Shown here: in pieces, positions 25,653 through 34,734 of the stretch
Layout: the number at the start of each line of letters is the position of its first letter
How positions within the stretch are numbered: position 1 is the first letter of the stretch
Translations under genes and position numbers: made by a program
The notes under the pieces: model-generated
What the model saw: the letters and a program-made list of their open reading frames with translations, nothing else
Told to the model about the DNA's origin: nothing
The model's database searches: none
Origin: Bacteroidota bacterium
GTDB taxonomy: Bacteria; Bacteroidota; Bacteroidia; Bacteroidales; UBA7960
Length of the DNA: 57,033 bases
NCBI GenBank assembly: GCA_018335675.1
Contig: JAGXRQ010000073.1
Coordinates: 1-57,033 of the forward strand
Reading direction: 5' to 3'

Positions 25653-26663
25653 TTGAAACTATTTCACCCAAATACAATTTTAATAACTCTGTGCATTGGT
25701 GCGATTAACATCGCGCTATTTGCACAGGGTCCTTTTTCTCCACCCGCAGGGCAACAAGGCTCAACTGCAATTCACAAAGACTCTCCTCTATTTAAAGGAT
25801 GGGCTGTTGGCTGTGAAGTTTTCAGAGGCTTTAAAGATACATCAAATCCTCAACTCGGATATGCAACTATCGGAGATTGCAATGATGTTGTTGGAAAGGC
25901 AGGAGAAAAAGGAGTACTAAGTTTGGGCGACGGTGGATTTGCAATATTAAGATTTGACCCTCCTATAAAAAATGGACAAGGTTATGATTTTGCTGTTTTT
26001 GAGAATTCCTTTGATGATTATTTTCTTGAACTTGCTTTTGTGGAAGTTAGCTCAGATGGCGAAAATTTCTACAGATTTCCTTCTACATCACTAACCCCAA
26101 CTGATAATCAAATAGGGCCTTTCGAAAATACAGATGCAACAAATATTAATAATCTTGCCGGAAAATATCGCATCTTTCATGGTGTTCCTTTTGATCTCTC
26201 TGAATTAACAGGCAATGCCGGTCTAAATACCGACAGTATTCATTATATTAAAATTATTGATGTTGTTGGCTCAATAAACCAGGAATATGCTTCTTTCGAT
26301 TCTCATGGAAATATAATTAATGACCCATGGCCTACTCCATTCCCTTCTAGCGGATTTGATTTAGATGCAATTGGGGTTATAAATAATACCTCAACAGATA
26401 ATGAAAGTTTTTCCGTTTCTGCATATCCTAACCCTGTGACAAATAACTCTAAAATAAGAGTTTATGCTCCTTTTGAGGCAAATATAACTTTGCAAATAAT
26501 AAATTTATCAGGCAAAGTTTTGTGGTCTGAAATAAATGAAGTGTCTTACACAGGAATGCATTTCTTTGATATAAAACAAAATATTGAACTAAAGCAAGGT
26601 CTATACTTTGTTAAACTATTACACGACCATGGAGTATCAACTTTCAAAATAATAGTTTTTTAA
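25653..26663 (+). CDS. T9SS type-A sorted surface protein in the B12 operon
   Basis: This 336-aa protein has a signal peptide (KLFHPNTILITLCIGAINIALFAQ). A beta-sandwich domain at about 25-245 has the features of a family often annotated 'cell surface protein' next to BtuB genes (LSLGDGGFAILRFDPPI, GYDFAVFENSF, VEVSSDGENF, GFDLDAIGVI). A C-terminal type-A T9SS sorting domain (YPNPVTNNSKIRVY to FKIIVF) follows. Export through T9SS to the cell surface is therefore predicted, unlike the lipoproteins around it. The only start before the signal peptide is TTG at 25653, since an in-frame stop (25638-25640) precedes it; the upstream DUF4465 gene ends 12 nt earlier. The family is of unknown function; corrinoid capture is an inference from context. 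Confidence 0.8.
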   Translation: MKLFHPNTILITLCIGAINIALFAQGPFSPPAGQQGSTAIHKDSPLFKGWAVGCEVFRGFKDTSNPQLGYATIGDCNDVVGKAGEKGVLSLGDGGFAILRFDPPIKNGQGYDFAVFENSFDDYFLELAFVEVSSDGENFYRFPSTSLTPTDNQIGPFENTDATNINNLAGKYRIFHGVPFDLSELTGNAGLNTDSIHYIKIIDVVGSINQEYASFDSHGNIINDPWPTPFPSSGFDLDAIGVINNTSTDNESFSVSAYPNPVTNNSKIRVYAPFEANITLQIINLSGKVLWSEINEVSYTGMHFFDIKQNIELKQGLYFVKLLHDHGVSTFKIIVF

Positions 26664-26671
26664 TTAACAAT

Positions 26672-27694
26672 ATGAAAATCAATCATATAATTACAGCAAT
26701 TCTCATAATTATCTCTTTTTCTTGTGATAAAGAGAGTCAAGACAATGACTTCCCTGAAATTATTAAGGGAAATGGAGTTTTTATAATTAATGAAGGAAAT
26801 TATGGATGGGGAAATGCTAGTTTAGGTTATTATGATAAAATTGAAGGTAAGTACTATCATAAAATTTTTGAAAAAGCAAACAATAGAGCCCTAGGAGATG
26901 TATTCCAATCAATAAGTTTAATTAATGACGAACTCTTTTTGACAATAAATAATTCGGGGAAAATAGAAATAGTAGATCCGATTACAATTGAAAGCATTTC
27001 ATTAATTGATGGCCTTAACTCGCCACGACGAATCACAAAAATAAGCCCGAGCAAAGCCCTTGTTACAGAATTATACAATAACAAAATAAGTGTGATTAAC
27101 CTTGATAATTATACAATAACAGATGAAATACAAGTATCAGGATGGACAGAGGATATTGTTGTTCAAAACAATTTCATATTTATTAGCAACACAGGCAAAG
27201 ATTTGGTTTATGTAGTTGATAAAGAAAATCTAATAATACTTGACAGTATAGCAACATACCCAATGCCCGGAAGAATGACTATTGATAGATTTGGGAAATT
27301 ATGGGTTGTTTGCAGCGGGATACCGGAGGAAAACAAAAGCGGAGCTTTGCACTCAATTAATACTGAGAATTATGAAATTTTGGAAACAGTTGAGTTTGCT
27401 GCCGTATCTTTTTCAAACATTGCTATGAATTCAGCTGCAGATTGTATTTATCTTGTTAATAATGATATTTGGAAAATAGATGTTTCTAATCCTGAATTTC
27501 CTCAAACTTCATTTATATCAGCTGATGGCAGACAATTTTATGGCATAGGTATAGACTCAAATAACGATGACATATATATTTCTGACGCCATTGATTATGT
27601 GCAAAGAGGAAAAATTATGATATATAATAAAGAAGGTAACTTAATTTCATCATTTGATGCAGGAATAATCCCCGGAGGATTTTTCTTTTATTAA
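26672..27694 (+). CDS. btuG: BtuG-like beta-propeller lipoprotein (surface B12 capture)
   Basis: This 340-aa protein has a lipoprotein signal ending SFSC and a propeller-type DUF5074/YncE-like domain. The N-terminal GVFIINEGNYGWGNASLGYYD is the hallmark of BtuG/YncE-like proteins of Bacteroidota B12 loci. Repeated blades such as KISVINLDNYTITDEI and LVYVVDKENLIILDSI follow. BtuG is lipid-anchored on the outer face, binds cobalamin very tightly and passes it to BtuB. The assignment rests on family resemblance and on its place in the riboswitch-controlled operon; the B12-contact residues cannot be checked here. It is the last convincing gene of the B12 set, and a new promoter follows it. Confidence 0.8.
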   Translation: MKINHIITAILIIISFSCDKESQDNDFPEIIKGNGVFIINEGNYGWGNASLGYYDKIEGKYYHKIFEKANNRALGDVFQSISLINDELFLTINNSGKIEIVDPITIESISLIDGLNSPRRITKISPSKALVTELYNNKISVINLDNYTITDEIQVSGWTEDIVVQNNFIFISNTGKDLVYVVDKENLIILDSIATYPMPGRMTIDRFGKLWVVCSGIPEENKSGALHSINTENYEILETVEFAAVSFSNIAMNSAADCIYLVNNDIWKIDVSNPEFPQTSFISADGRQFYGIGIDSNNDDIYISDAIDYVQRGKIMIYNKEGNLISSFDAGIIPGGFFFY

Positions 27695-27706
27695 GGAGGT
27701 TTGTAA

Positions 27707-27748
27707 ATGATATTTACTAATTTTGATTTTGCAGAATACAATTTTTAA
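27707..27748 (+). CDS. Possible 13-codon small ORF with perfect Shine-Dalgarno
   Basis: AAGGAGG at 27693-27699 lies 7 nt before an ATG that encodes MIFTNFDFAEYNF and stops 9 nt before the next gene. Strong Shine-Dalgarno sequences are unusual in Bacteroidota. The peptide is not recognised; it could be a leader peptide, a translational coupler for the next gene, or chance, since the candidate promoter -7 box at 27718 lies inside it. Confidence 0.25.
   Translation: MIFTNFDFAEYNF
27718..27725 (+). promoter_or_regulatory. -7 box TAATTTTG of the DUF6452-DUF6048 pair
   Basis: TAATTTTG fits TAnnTTTG with a leader of about 25 nt to the ATG at 27758. The nearest upstream TTG (27701) leaves only a 14-nt spacer, so the -33 element is weak. 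Confidence 0.4.
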
Positions 27749-27757
27749 TTTAGAATA

Positions 27758-28252
27758 ATGAGATTTTTAAACAAATACTGCTTAATATTAATCCTCGCTT
27801 TGATACCAAAAATGTTTTCATCATGCGACAGCAGTGAAATTTGTCGTGAGAATACCGAAACTCCTTTAAGAGTCGGCTTTTACAATAAAGATGATTTTTC
27901 AGCAACTGCTATTGTTGACAGCATAACAGTTTATGGGTTAGGCAGAGAAGATTCGTTAATTTATGATAATGCAAAAAACGTTACCAGAGTTGAACTACCA
28001 CTTAATAATGCAAAAGACACTACATCATTTGTATTGATTTTTCCGCAGAATCAAGATACAATAACAATAATTTACAGCAGGAAAATAACCCTATTGTCTG
28101 TGGGTTGCGGATTTACAACCTTTTACACATTATCCAAAGCCCAATCTACAAAAAACGAAATATTTAATTCAGACATTCAAAACTCAAATGTTATAAATGA
28201 TTTAAATGAACATATTAAAGTATATATCACTGTTCCTACTCCTGATAAGTAA
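27758..28252 (+). CDS. DUF6452 family lipoprotein
   Basis: This 164-aa protein has a lipoprotein-type signal (ILALIPKMFSSCDSSEIC) and the DUF6452 signature region: CRENTETPLRVGFYN near the start, repeated short strands, and a C-terminal IIYSRKITLLSVGCGFTTFYTLS. In Bacteroidota this family is usually encoded just ahead of a DUF6048 protein, as here. The function is unknown; the pair is likely exported and may work at the outer membrane. The last 47 nt overlap the DUF6048 gene in another frame, which suggests translational coupling. Confidence 0.8.
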   Translation: MRFLNKYCLILILALIPKMFSSCDSSEICRENTETPLRVGFYNKDDFSATAIVDSITVYGLGREDSLIYDNAKNVTRVELPLNNAKDTTSFVLIFPQNQDTITIIYSRKITLLSVGCGFTTFYTLSKAQSTKNEIFNSDIQNSNVINDLNEHIKVYITVPTPDK

Positions 28253-28865
28253 TTCGATTTTGGGAAATAATCCTGAGGAGATAAATTTATTCAGACCTTC
28301 AATCAGAATAGGTTTTGATGCTTCAGGGTTAGTGAAAAGATTATGGCAACCCGAAACAATGCAATTGGAGTTTTCGGCAGATGCTGAGATTAAGCCAAAT
28401 TGGTTTATTGCTGCAGAAGCCGGATATCTCGATATTGACATAATCAGGAACAATTTTGACTATAATGCCAATGGGTTGTTCTTAAGATTGGGAGCCGATT
28501 ATAACGTACTTACTAAAAAACCTTCAGAAAGCAATGATGTAGTTCTTATATCTATGAGATATGGCTATTCTGGATTGTCACATTCTGCATCGAGAGTAAA
28601 TATAATTGACCCATATTGGGGAGATTACACTACTGCTATTGATAGCGAAATAGTAAATTCTCACTGGCTTGAACTTGGTTTTTCACTAAAAACAGAATTG
28701 TTTAAAGGTTTATTTCTTGGATGGGCAATAAGAGGCAGGTATTTAATATACAGATCTCAAGATCCACTTTTAGAACCATATAATATACCGGGGTTTGGTA
28801 ATCTAAGAAAGAATAACACTGGATTTAGCCTTCATTATGGTTTGTTTTACAGAATACCGTTATAA
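28206..28865 (+). CDS. DUF6048 family outer-membrane-like protein
   Basis: This 219-aa protein has a signal peptide (YISLFLLLISNSILG) and an eight-strand-like beta-rich body: IRIGFDASGLVKRLW, NWFIAAEAGYLDIDI, GLFLRLGADYNVL, VLISMRYGYSGLSH, HWLELGFSLKTELF, LFLGWAIRGRYLIY and LHYGLFYRIPL, ending in a hydrophobic-aromatic strand typical of outer membrane barrels. These features match DUF6048. It overlaps the DUF6452 gene by 47 nt and stops 3 nt before the convergent response regulator. The function is unknown; an outer membrane location is inferred from the alternating strand pattern. Confidence 0.8.
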   Translation: MNILKYISLFLLLISNSILGNNPEEINLFRPSIRIGFDASGLVKRLWQPETMQLEFSADAEIKPNWFIAAEAGYLDIDIIRNNFDYNANGLFLRLGADYNVLTKKPSESNDVVLISMRYGYSGLSHSASRVNIIDPYWGDYTTAIDSEIVNSHWLELGFSLKTELFKGLFLGWAIRGRYLIYRSQDPLLEPYNIPGFGNLRKNNTGFSLHYGLFYRIPL

Positions 28866-28868
28866 CTA

Positions 28869-29816
28869 TTATTTACCGGTAGCTTTTATATACTCCATAA
28901 GAATTTCATTCATCTCAGAAAGCTTAGTTTCAGACTTCTTTAGTTTCTCATTAGCTTCATTCAACTCGGCATTTCTCTTTTCAATTGTAGCATAGGCAGA
29001 TTCGGCTTCTTCGCGTGCAATCTTAAGTTCTTCGATATAATACTTCATTTCAGTAATATCCTCGGTAACTTGCACATAAGAAACAATTTCCCCATTATCA
29101 TTTTTTATAGGAGTAAAACTTCCATACTCCCAATATTCTTCTCCGCTCTTTTTCTTATTGAGAAACTCTCCCCTCCATTCTTTCCCTCCGGAAAGCATAC
29201 GCCAAACTTCACTGTCATTAATAATAGAACTTGTCTTCAAGTATGCAACTTTTGGCTCTAATCCCATTACCTCACTCACCGAATAACCAGTAACATCACT
29301 AAACCTTGGGTTAACATATTCTATATTCAGATTTTTATCTGCAATTAAAATCATACTTTGGCTTTGTTCAATTGCCCTAAAGAGTTTAAGAATAGTATTT
29401 ATTTGTTCATTTACCTTCTCTTCAAGAGTTATAACCTGATAACTTTTGTGAATTGCTTCAAAAAGCTTTTGCTTTGCAATTGGCTTTAAGACATATTGAT
29501 TAACTCCAATTTCAATACTTTCAATAAAATAATTTATATCACTATGAGCACTTGTAACAATAACCTGAACATTCTTGTCAATTTTTTTTATCTCCCGTGT
29601 CATTTCAAGCCCACTCATTCCGGGCATTCTTATATCAGTAATAACTATTCCAGGCTTAAACTCTTTATATAGTTTTAAGCCCTCAATCCCATTTGATGCA
29701 ACAATAAGGTCGGGAATTATTCGAGACAACATCTCAACAATACCCTCGCTTATGTCCGGCTCATCTTCAACATACAAAACTTTAATGTTCTTAATTACAA
29801 AATGGTCTTTATTCAT
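28869..29816 (-). CDS. Response regulator with REC and PAS domains, no DNA-binding output
   Basis: This 315-aa protein has an N-terminal receiver domain (about 10-125) with VLYVEDEPD, phospho-acceptor D61 (ITDIRMPGMSG) and conserved K112 in VLKPIAKQ. A PAS/PAC domain covers about 140-260 (NIEYVNPRFSDVTGYS, WRGEFLNKKKSGEEYWE, YVQVTEDITE) and a long coiled coil runs to the end. There is no helix-turn-helix, GGDEF or kinase domain, so it probably signals through protein contacts. It is the last gene of a four-gene kinase/regulator operon, 11 nt behind its paralogue, and convergent with DUF6048. Confidence 0.85.
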   Translation of the reverse strand: MNKDHFVIKNIKVLYVEDEPDISEGIVEMLSRIIPDLIVASNGIEGLKLYKEFKPGIVITDIRMPGMSGLEMTREIKKIDKNVQVIVTSAHSDINYFIESIEIGVNQYVLKPIAKQKLFEAIHKSYQVITLEEKVNEQINTILKLFRAIEQSQSMILIADKNLNIEYVNPRFSDVTGYSVSEVMGLEPKVAYLKTSSIINDSEVWRMLSGGKEWRGEFLNKKKSGEEYWEYGSFTPIKNDNGEIVSYVQVTEDITEMKYYIEELKIAREEAESAYATIEKRNAELNEANEKLKKSETKLSEMNEILMEYIKATGK

Positions 29817-29827
29817 AAGCTTTGTCT

Positions 29828-30610
29828 TTATGTTTTGTCAACCTTTCTCATTATAACAATGTACTTTTCACTATTTGGCAACTTTTCAAATGTAACAATA
29901 AATTCCGAATCCAACTCCTGTTGTATTAAACCTGTAATATTTGGAACATCTTTTTTGTTACCATGACTAAGCAAAAATTCAATCCAATTATTGCCATTAT
30001 CCTTTGGTTTGTAAATATATTCCTTTTTCTCTTCAAGAAAGTCGAAAATATTATCATACTTAACATTAAACTGTTCCATAGACTCAAACCCAAAAAACTC
30101 TAGAAAAGCGTTATTAACAATATTAAGATACTTGCTCTCTATCATTATAATAATATCGTCTCTAAGATTAATAAGCGATTCTATGCACTGAATTTGTTCA
30201 TTTACTTGCCTCTCAAGTTCAATTTTCTTTGCAGTTTCCGTAAGCAATTCAATTAGCTTTTGCATAACAACAGGCTTAACGACATAGCCTGTAATTCCAA
30301 TTTCTATTGATTTATGAAAGAAATCACTTTCCTCGTATGCTGTAGTAACTATAATCGGAACCTTCTTCTTCACTTCCCTAATTTTCGCAGACATTTCAAG
30401 GCCATTCAAAATTGGCATTTTAATATCTGTAATTACAATATCCGGATTGTTTATCGTAAAAAGTTCATACCCTTGTTGCCCATTAACTGCAACAAAAAGC
30501 TTTTCAACTCTTCTTTGAAGTGCTTCTACAACAGCAATGCGTATATCTTCCTCATCTTCAACATAAAGCACACTTACCCCAAGTTTATTTTTATTCTTAC
30601 CTACGCTCAT
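29828..30610 (-). CDS. Response regulator with REC and degenerate PAS domain
   Basis: This 260-aa protein has a receiver domain at about 12-128 with VLYVEDEED, phospho-acceptor D62 (ITDIKMPILNG), T/A switch in IIVTTAYEE and VVKPVVMQ. A PAS-like region at about 145-255 (INLRDDIIIMIESKYLNIVNNAFLEFF) follows, ending in short strands (FIVTFEKL, KYIVIMRKV). As in its neighbour, no output domain for DNA or second messengers is present. The short linkers (10 nt to the upstream kinase, 11 nt to the downstream regulator) show an operon. The two regulators share the layout REC, coiled linker 'LEEKVNEQI/LERQVNEQI', PAS, so they are likely duplicates. Confidence 0.83.
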   Translation of the reverse strand: MSVGKNKNKLGVSVLYVEDEEDIRIAVVEALQRRVEKLFVAVNGQQGYELFTINNPDIVITDIKMPILNGLEMSAKIREVKKKVPIIVTTAYEESDFFHKSIEIGITGYVVKPVVMQKLIELLTETAKKIELERQVNEQIQCIESLINLRDDIIIMIESKYLNIVNNAFLEFFGFESMEQFNVKYDNIFDFLEEKKEYIYKPKDNGNNWIEFLLSHGNKKDVPNITGLIQQELDSEFIVTFEKLPNSEKYIVIMRKVDKT

Positions 30611-30620
30611 AACAAAAAAT

Positions 30621-32447
30621 TTAATCGAACATATCTACATCAGGCAGTTGAATTATAAATTCAACTCCGTCAGGTTTATTTTCAAAATATAACTTTCCAC
30701 TCATATTGTTTTCAATAATATTCTTACCCATATATAATCCAAGTCCGGTGCCTCTTGAAATATGCTTTGTAGAAAAGTACGGATCAAAAACTTTATCGCC
30801 AACTTCAGGCTTAATATTTCCACCATTATTGAAAATCCGAAGGAATGACTCATTGTCTATTGCTTCAAGTATAATTTTCACCTGAGGACTTTCAGGTTTA
30901 GATTCCATTAATGCCTCTCTTGCATTGTTTAGAATATTAATTACAACCTGCATATATTCATTTGGATAACCAAATGCCACGGGATCATTTTTAGATTTAA
31001 AATCAAGATTAATATTCAGACCTTTGAAATTAGCCTCAACAAACTTAATTGCTTTTTCAACCGTTTCCCTAACAAAAAACTTCTGGGCTTTTCTTTCAGG
31101 TTTAAAGAAATTGCGGAAATCATCAATTGTTTCAGACATGTATGTGATAAGACTCATCACCTTGTCTATTTTCTGAATAAGATATTTCTCATCTATTTCT
31201 CCATACTGATAAGCTTCGAGCAGGTTTTGAACTATTATCCCGATTGCATTAAGCGGCTGTCTCCATTGATGTGCAATATTACTAATCATTTCACCCATCG
31301 CAGCCTGCCGACTTTGCTGAATCAACAACAAATCTTTTTCTCTGTTCTTTTTTACTTCCTCCTCTACCTTACTTTTTAATGTTTTATTAAGTTCTTCAAG
31401 CTTTTTCTGGGTCCTTTTTATTAAGGAGATATCTGAATCAACGATAATAAACTTTTCTAAATCTCCATCACTATCAAATATTGGAGTAACTGTAGAATTC
31501 AAAGTGATTTCGTGTCCATCAACATGAATTTGAGTTGATTCATAACTTGCAGATATTTTGCTAATAGCGCATTTTGCTAATATTTCATTAATATTGGCTT
31601 TCTTGCTTAGTTTTTGAATAGTTCTTTCTTCAGCTGGTATTTCCATATGTTTTCTTCCAAACATTTTTTCAAAACCATCATTAACCCATTCAAAAACTCC
31701 ATTCCTATCTAAAATTATGACTGCGTTATCAGTATGTTTAGCAACATATGACAATTTTTCAAGTTGGTTATTCACAAAAACTAATTGTTCAGATTGAGCC
31801 CTTATTTCTTCATGCTGAGTTTTGATTTCTTCATGTTGCTGCTGGCTTTCTGCAAGCAATTCAGCAACCTTCCCTTTTGACTCGACTAAACTCTTTAGTG
31901 TTCTTTGCCTCACAAATTCGTACAAATAAACAAAAAACATAAGTATTGTAAATGTAAATACATATCTAACAAAAAACACTAAGTCAATAAATGAATCATT
32001 AGGATGCAAAAAGTAAAAAACTATTGTAACGGCTAACAATATTAATGATATTAAGGCAGCAGATTTTTTCCCTACCAGAAAAAAGGCCATTGGAACCAAA
32101 ACGTACTGCCATAAAATTGCATTCTGGGGTTCATCAAGTAGAAATAGCAGTGAAATGGCTAAAATAAGCATGATGAAAGTTAAGGCATAACCGGAGATTT
32201 CATATTTTGAGGTATTAAGACTGAAAAAAATTATAAATACTATAGATGAAACTGCAAAAATCGAGAGAATTGAGCTATAAAAGTAGTTTTCATTAACTAA
32301 TCCTATAGCTGCAAATATTAGTAAAGATATTAGGCCTACATATGAAAAAGAAGCTATAAGAAATACCTTACGAGACTTCTCAGAGAAAAAGGGCTCCGCA
32401 GGGTCAATTAAAAATATCTTACTTAACTTTTGTTTTATTTTACCCAT
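30621..32447 (-). CDS. Membrane sensor histidine kinase with PAS domain
   Basis: The protein has 608 aa. The N-terminal part has about six membrane helices (30-185), then a coiled coil (QQQHEEIKTQHEEIRAQ), a PAS domain (about 235-355) and a second coiled coil. The kinase core carries the phospho-acceptor H393 in NIAHQWRQPLNAIG, an N box (VVINILNNAREAL), and a G box (GTGLGLYMGKNII). The HQWRQPLN motif marks the HPK4-type group. The sensed signal is unknown; the membrane domain with short loops suggests an intramembrane or membrane-soluble cue. Second gene of the operon, 39 nt after the first kinase. Confidence 0.87.
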   Translation of the reverse strand: MGKIKQKLSKIFLIDPAEPFFSEKSRKVFLIASFSYVGLISLLIFAAIGLVNENYFYSSILSIFAVSSIVFIIFFSLNTSKYEISGYALTFIMLILAISLLFLLDEPQNAILWQYVLVPMAFFLVGKKSAALISLILLAVTIVFYFLHPNDSFIDLVFFVRYVFTFTILMFFVYLYEFVRQRTLKSLVESKGKVAELLAESQQQHEEIKTQHEEIRAQSEQLVFVNNQLEKLSYVAKHTDNAVIILDRNGVFEWVNDGFEKMFGRKHMEIPAEERTIQKLSKKANINEILAKCAISKISASYESTQIHVDGHEITLNSTVTPIFDSDGDLEKFIIVDSDISLIKRTQKKLEELNKTLKSKVEEEVKKNREKDLLLIQQSRQAAMGEMISNIAHQWRQPLNAIGIIVQNLLEAYQYGEIDEKYLIQKIDKVMSLITYMSETIDDFRNFFKPERKAQKFFVRETVEKAIKFVEANFKGLNINLDFKSKNDPVAFGYPNEYMQVVINILNNAREALMESKPESPQVKIILEAIDNESFLRIFNNGGNIKPEVGDKVFDPYFSTKHISRGTGLGLYMGKNIIENNMSGKLYFENKPDGVEFIIQLPDVDMFD

Positions 32448-32486
32448 AAAAACACTATAACTGTCAAGATGTTTCTTTTTATAATA

Positions 32487-34577
32487 CTAAAGAAGAATAT
32501 AAAACCTTGCGCCTTTATCAGTATTAATAGCTGTTAGATTTCCATCCATGTTTTTTTCAATAATAATTTTAGACATATATAAACCAAGTCCACTTCCCCC
32601 TGTAGCCTCCTTTGTAGTATAATATGGTTGGAAAACACTTTCAATATCTGAGGCCTTTATCCCTCCTGCATTATCTTCAATCATTAATAGAGATTTATTG
32701 TCTTTCTTTAATAATCGGATATTAAGCCAAGGATTTTCTATTTGATTTTCCACCAAAGCCTCCTTGCTATTATTAAGAATATTCAACACTACTTGCGAAT
32801 ATTCATTTGAATAACCATTCGCAAAAACCTCATCTTCCATTTGTACATTCAGCTGAATACCCTGTTTTTTCAAGGCTTCCTCAGCGAATTCAAGTGTCCT
32901 CTTCACAGCAACTTTAACCTCAAAAAATTCTTTTGTCTTATTTGGCTTAAAGAAGTATCTGAAATCGTCAATTGTTTGATCCATATATTTAATTAACGAC
33001 ATTGATTTTTCAACTTTGTCTTTTAAATACTCCTGATTTACCTCTCCAAATTTATATGCTTCTTCAATGTTCTGCACAATAATACCCAGTGAATTAAGGG
33101 GTTGCCTCCACTGGTGAGCAATATTATTAATCATTTCTCCCATAACAGCTTGCTTATTTTGTTGTGCAAGCATAATATCTTTCTTCCTGTTTTCTTCAAC
33201 TTCTTTGCTTACTCTATCTTCCAATTCTCTATTGAGAGACTCTGCAAACTTGTAGTACCTCTCCTTTTCCTTTTTTGCCAATAAAGCAAGAACAATAAAT
33301 ACAAGTGCAATAAATACTGCAGTTATAAGTAAAATGATATAAATTCTGTTTCTTCTAAGCTGATTATTTTGAACTTCTTTCTCTCTGGTTAGAATTTCAA
33401 TTTCTGCAATTTTCTTTTCATCCTCAAATTTGGCTTGAATTTCACTAATTTTCTTTCTACTCTCTTCGGCCGTCATATCTTTATAAAATTCAAAATACTT
33501 CTGATAATAGAATAGAGCATTTTCAAAATCTTTCTTCAAAACCATTAGTTCTGAAAGATTTTTATAATTCTCCATTTCAAGATCTTTCATGCTTAGCTCT
33601 ACACAAATTATAAGTGATTTCTGATATGACTCATGTGCTTTATCAAAAAATTTTTGACTTTGATAATTGTTAGCCATACCATTGTATAAATATGCAATAC
33701 CCCATTTATCACCAATGCTTTGTTTGATTTCTAATGAAAGCATGTAATAATTTCCTGCTTTTGTATAATTCCCCATCATACTATGAAGCATGGCAATATT
33801 TGCATAAACAGCTGACAATAACCTGCTCTGACCATTGTCTTTAGCATAAACGGCGGCTTGATCGAAATAATCCAATGACTTTTTATAGTCCTCATCTCTG
33901 CCATATATAATGGCAACATTATTTAGTAATTGAGCAATTGTATGTCCTTGATTTGAAAGCTTCCTCATCTCAATTGCCTTCATATAATATTCCAAGGCTT
34001 TTTCCCTTTCATCCTGCTTATCATAAAATACTCCAAGATCATTATAAGAATTAGACAATCCTAAAGTATCCTTTAGAATGGTAAAAATATCTATAGCTTC
34101 AGATGTATATTCAAGTGCAACAGCAAACTCACCTCTAATATAGTTAATAACCCCCCTCATTCTTATTGAAGACGCCAATCCAATTGAATCACCAAGCTGC
34201 CTTCTTGTCTCAATGGCTAATCCGAAGTTTCTATCTGCTTCATTTAAAAGACTTTTTTCATACTGATACATGGCAAAACGATGATATGCATTACCAAGTT
34301 GCTTATACAATCCTTTTTCAGTGGCTAATGTAATTGCCTCTGCTATGTATTCTTCTGCTTGTTCAGAGTTTTGATTATATAATTCAGAAAACAATGATAT
34401 TAAAACTTCTATTCTTTGCAAATCATCCAATTTATTTTGAGCCAATACCAACTTCAAACTATCAAGTTTTAATTCATTTGCTCTAACGATATTAAATGAA
34501 AATACAAAAACGTGTAATAATAAAAATATCAACCAATATTTAATAATCAGACTTGTTAATATCGCCTTTTTTCCCAT
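32487..34577 (-). CDS. TPR-containing sensor histidine kinase
   Basis: The protein has 696 aa with a signal/anchor helix (about 12-32), an external TPR array of about eight repeats (35-400), a coiled segment, a membrane helix (about 410-432, YIILLITAVFIALVFIVLALLA) and a cytoplasmic kinase core. H488 lies in NIAHQWRQPLNSLG, an N box in VVLNILNNSKEAL and a G box in GSGLGLYMSKIII. The external TPRs suggest it senses a peptide or protein partner rather than a small molecule. It is the first gene of the four-gene operon and is divergent from the propeller-cyclase gene. Its kinase core is a close paralogue of the following kinase. Confidence 0.87.
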   Translation of the reverse strand: MGKKAILTSLIIKYWLIFLLLHVFVFSFNIVRANELKLDSLKLVLAQNKLDDLQRIEVLISLFSELYNQNSEQAEEYIAEAITLATEKGLYKQLGNAYHRFAMYQYEKSLLNEADRNFGLAIETRRQLGDSIGLASSIRMRGVINYIRGEFAVALEYTSEAIDIFTILKDTLGLSNSYNDLGVFYDKQDEREKALEYYMKAIEMRKLSNQGHTIAQLLNNVAIIYGRDEDYKKSLDYFDQAAVYAKDNGQSRLLSAVYANIAMLHSMMGNYTKAGNYYMLSLEIKQSIGDKWGIAYLYNGMANNYQSQKFFDKAHESYQKSLIICVELSMKDLEMENYKNLSELMVLKKDFENALFYYQKYFEFYKDMTAEESRKKISEIQAKFEDEKKIAEIEILTREKEVQNNQLRRNRIYIILLITAVFIALVFIVLALLAKKEKERYYKFAESLNRELEDRVSKEVEENRKKDIMLAQQNKQAVMGEMINNIAHQWRQPLNSLGIIVQNIEEAYKFGEVNQEYLKDKVEKSMSLIKYMDQTIDDFRYFFKPNKTKEFFEVKVAVKRTLEFAEEALKKQGIQLNVQMEDEVFANGYSNEYSQVVLNILNNSKEALVENQIENPWLNIRLLKKDNKSLLMIEDNAGGIKASDIESVFQPYYTTKEATGGSGLGLYMSKIIIEKNMDGNLTAINTDKGARFYILL

Positions 34578-34734
34578 CAGTAAATATATATAAATGACTA
34601 ACTTTAAATTTAATTAGAGGATTTCTTTTAATATCAAGCATTTTAAGAAAAATTCCATTCTAAAAATAATCAAAATATATATGTTGACAATATTTTTTTT
34701 TGACTTTTTTATGATTTATCATTAGTTAGTTTCA

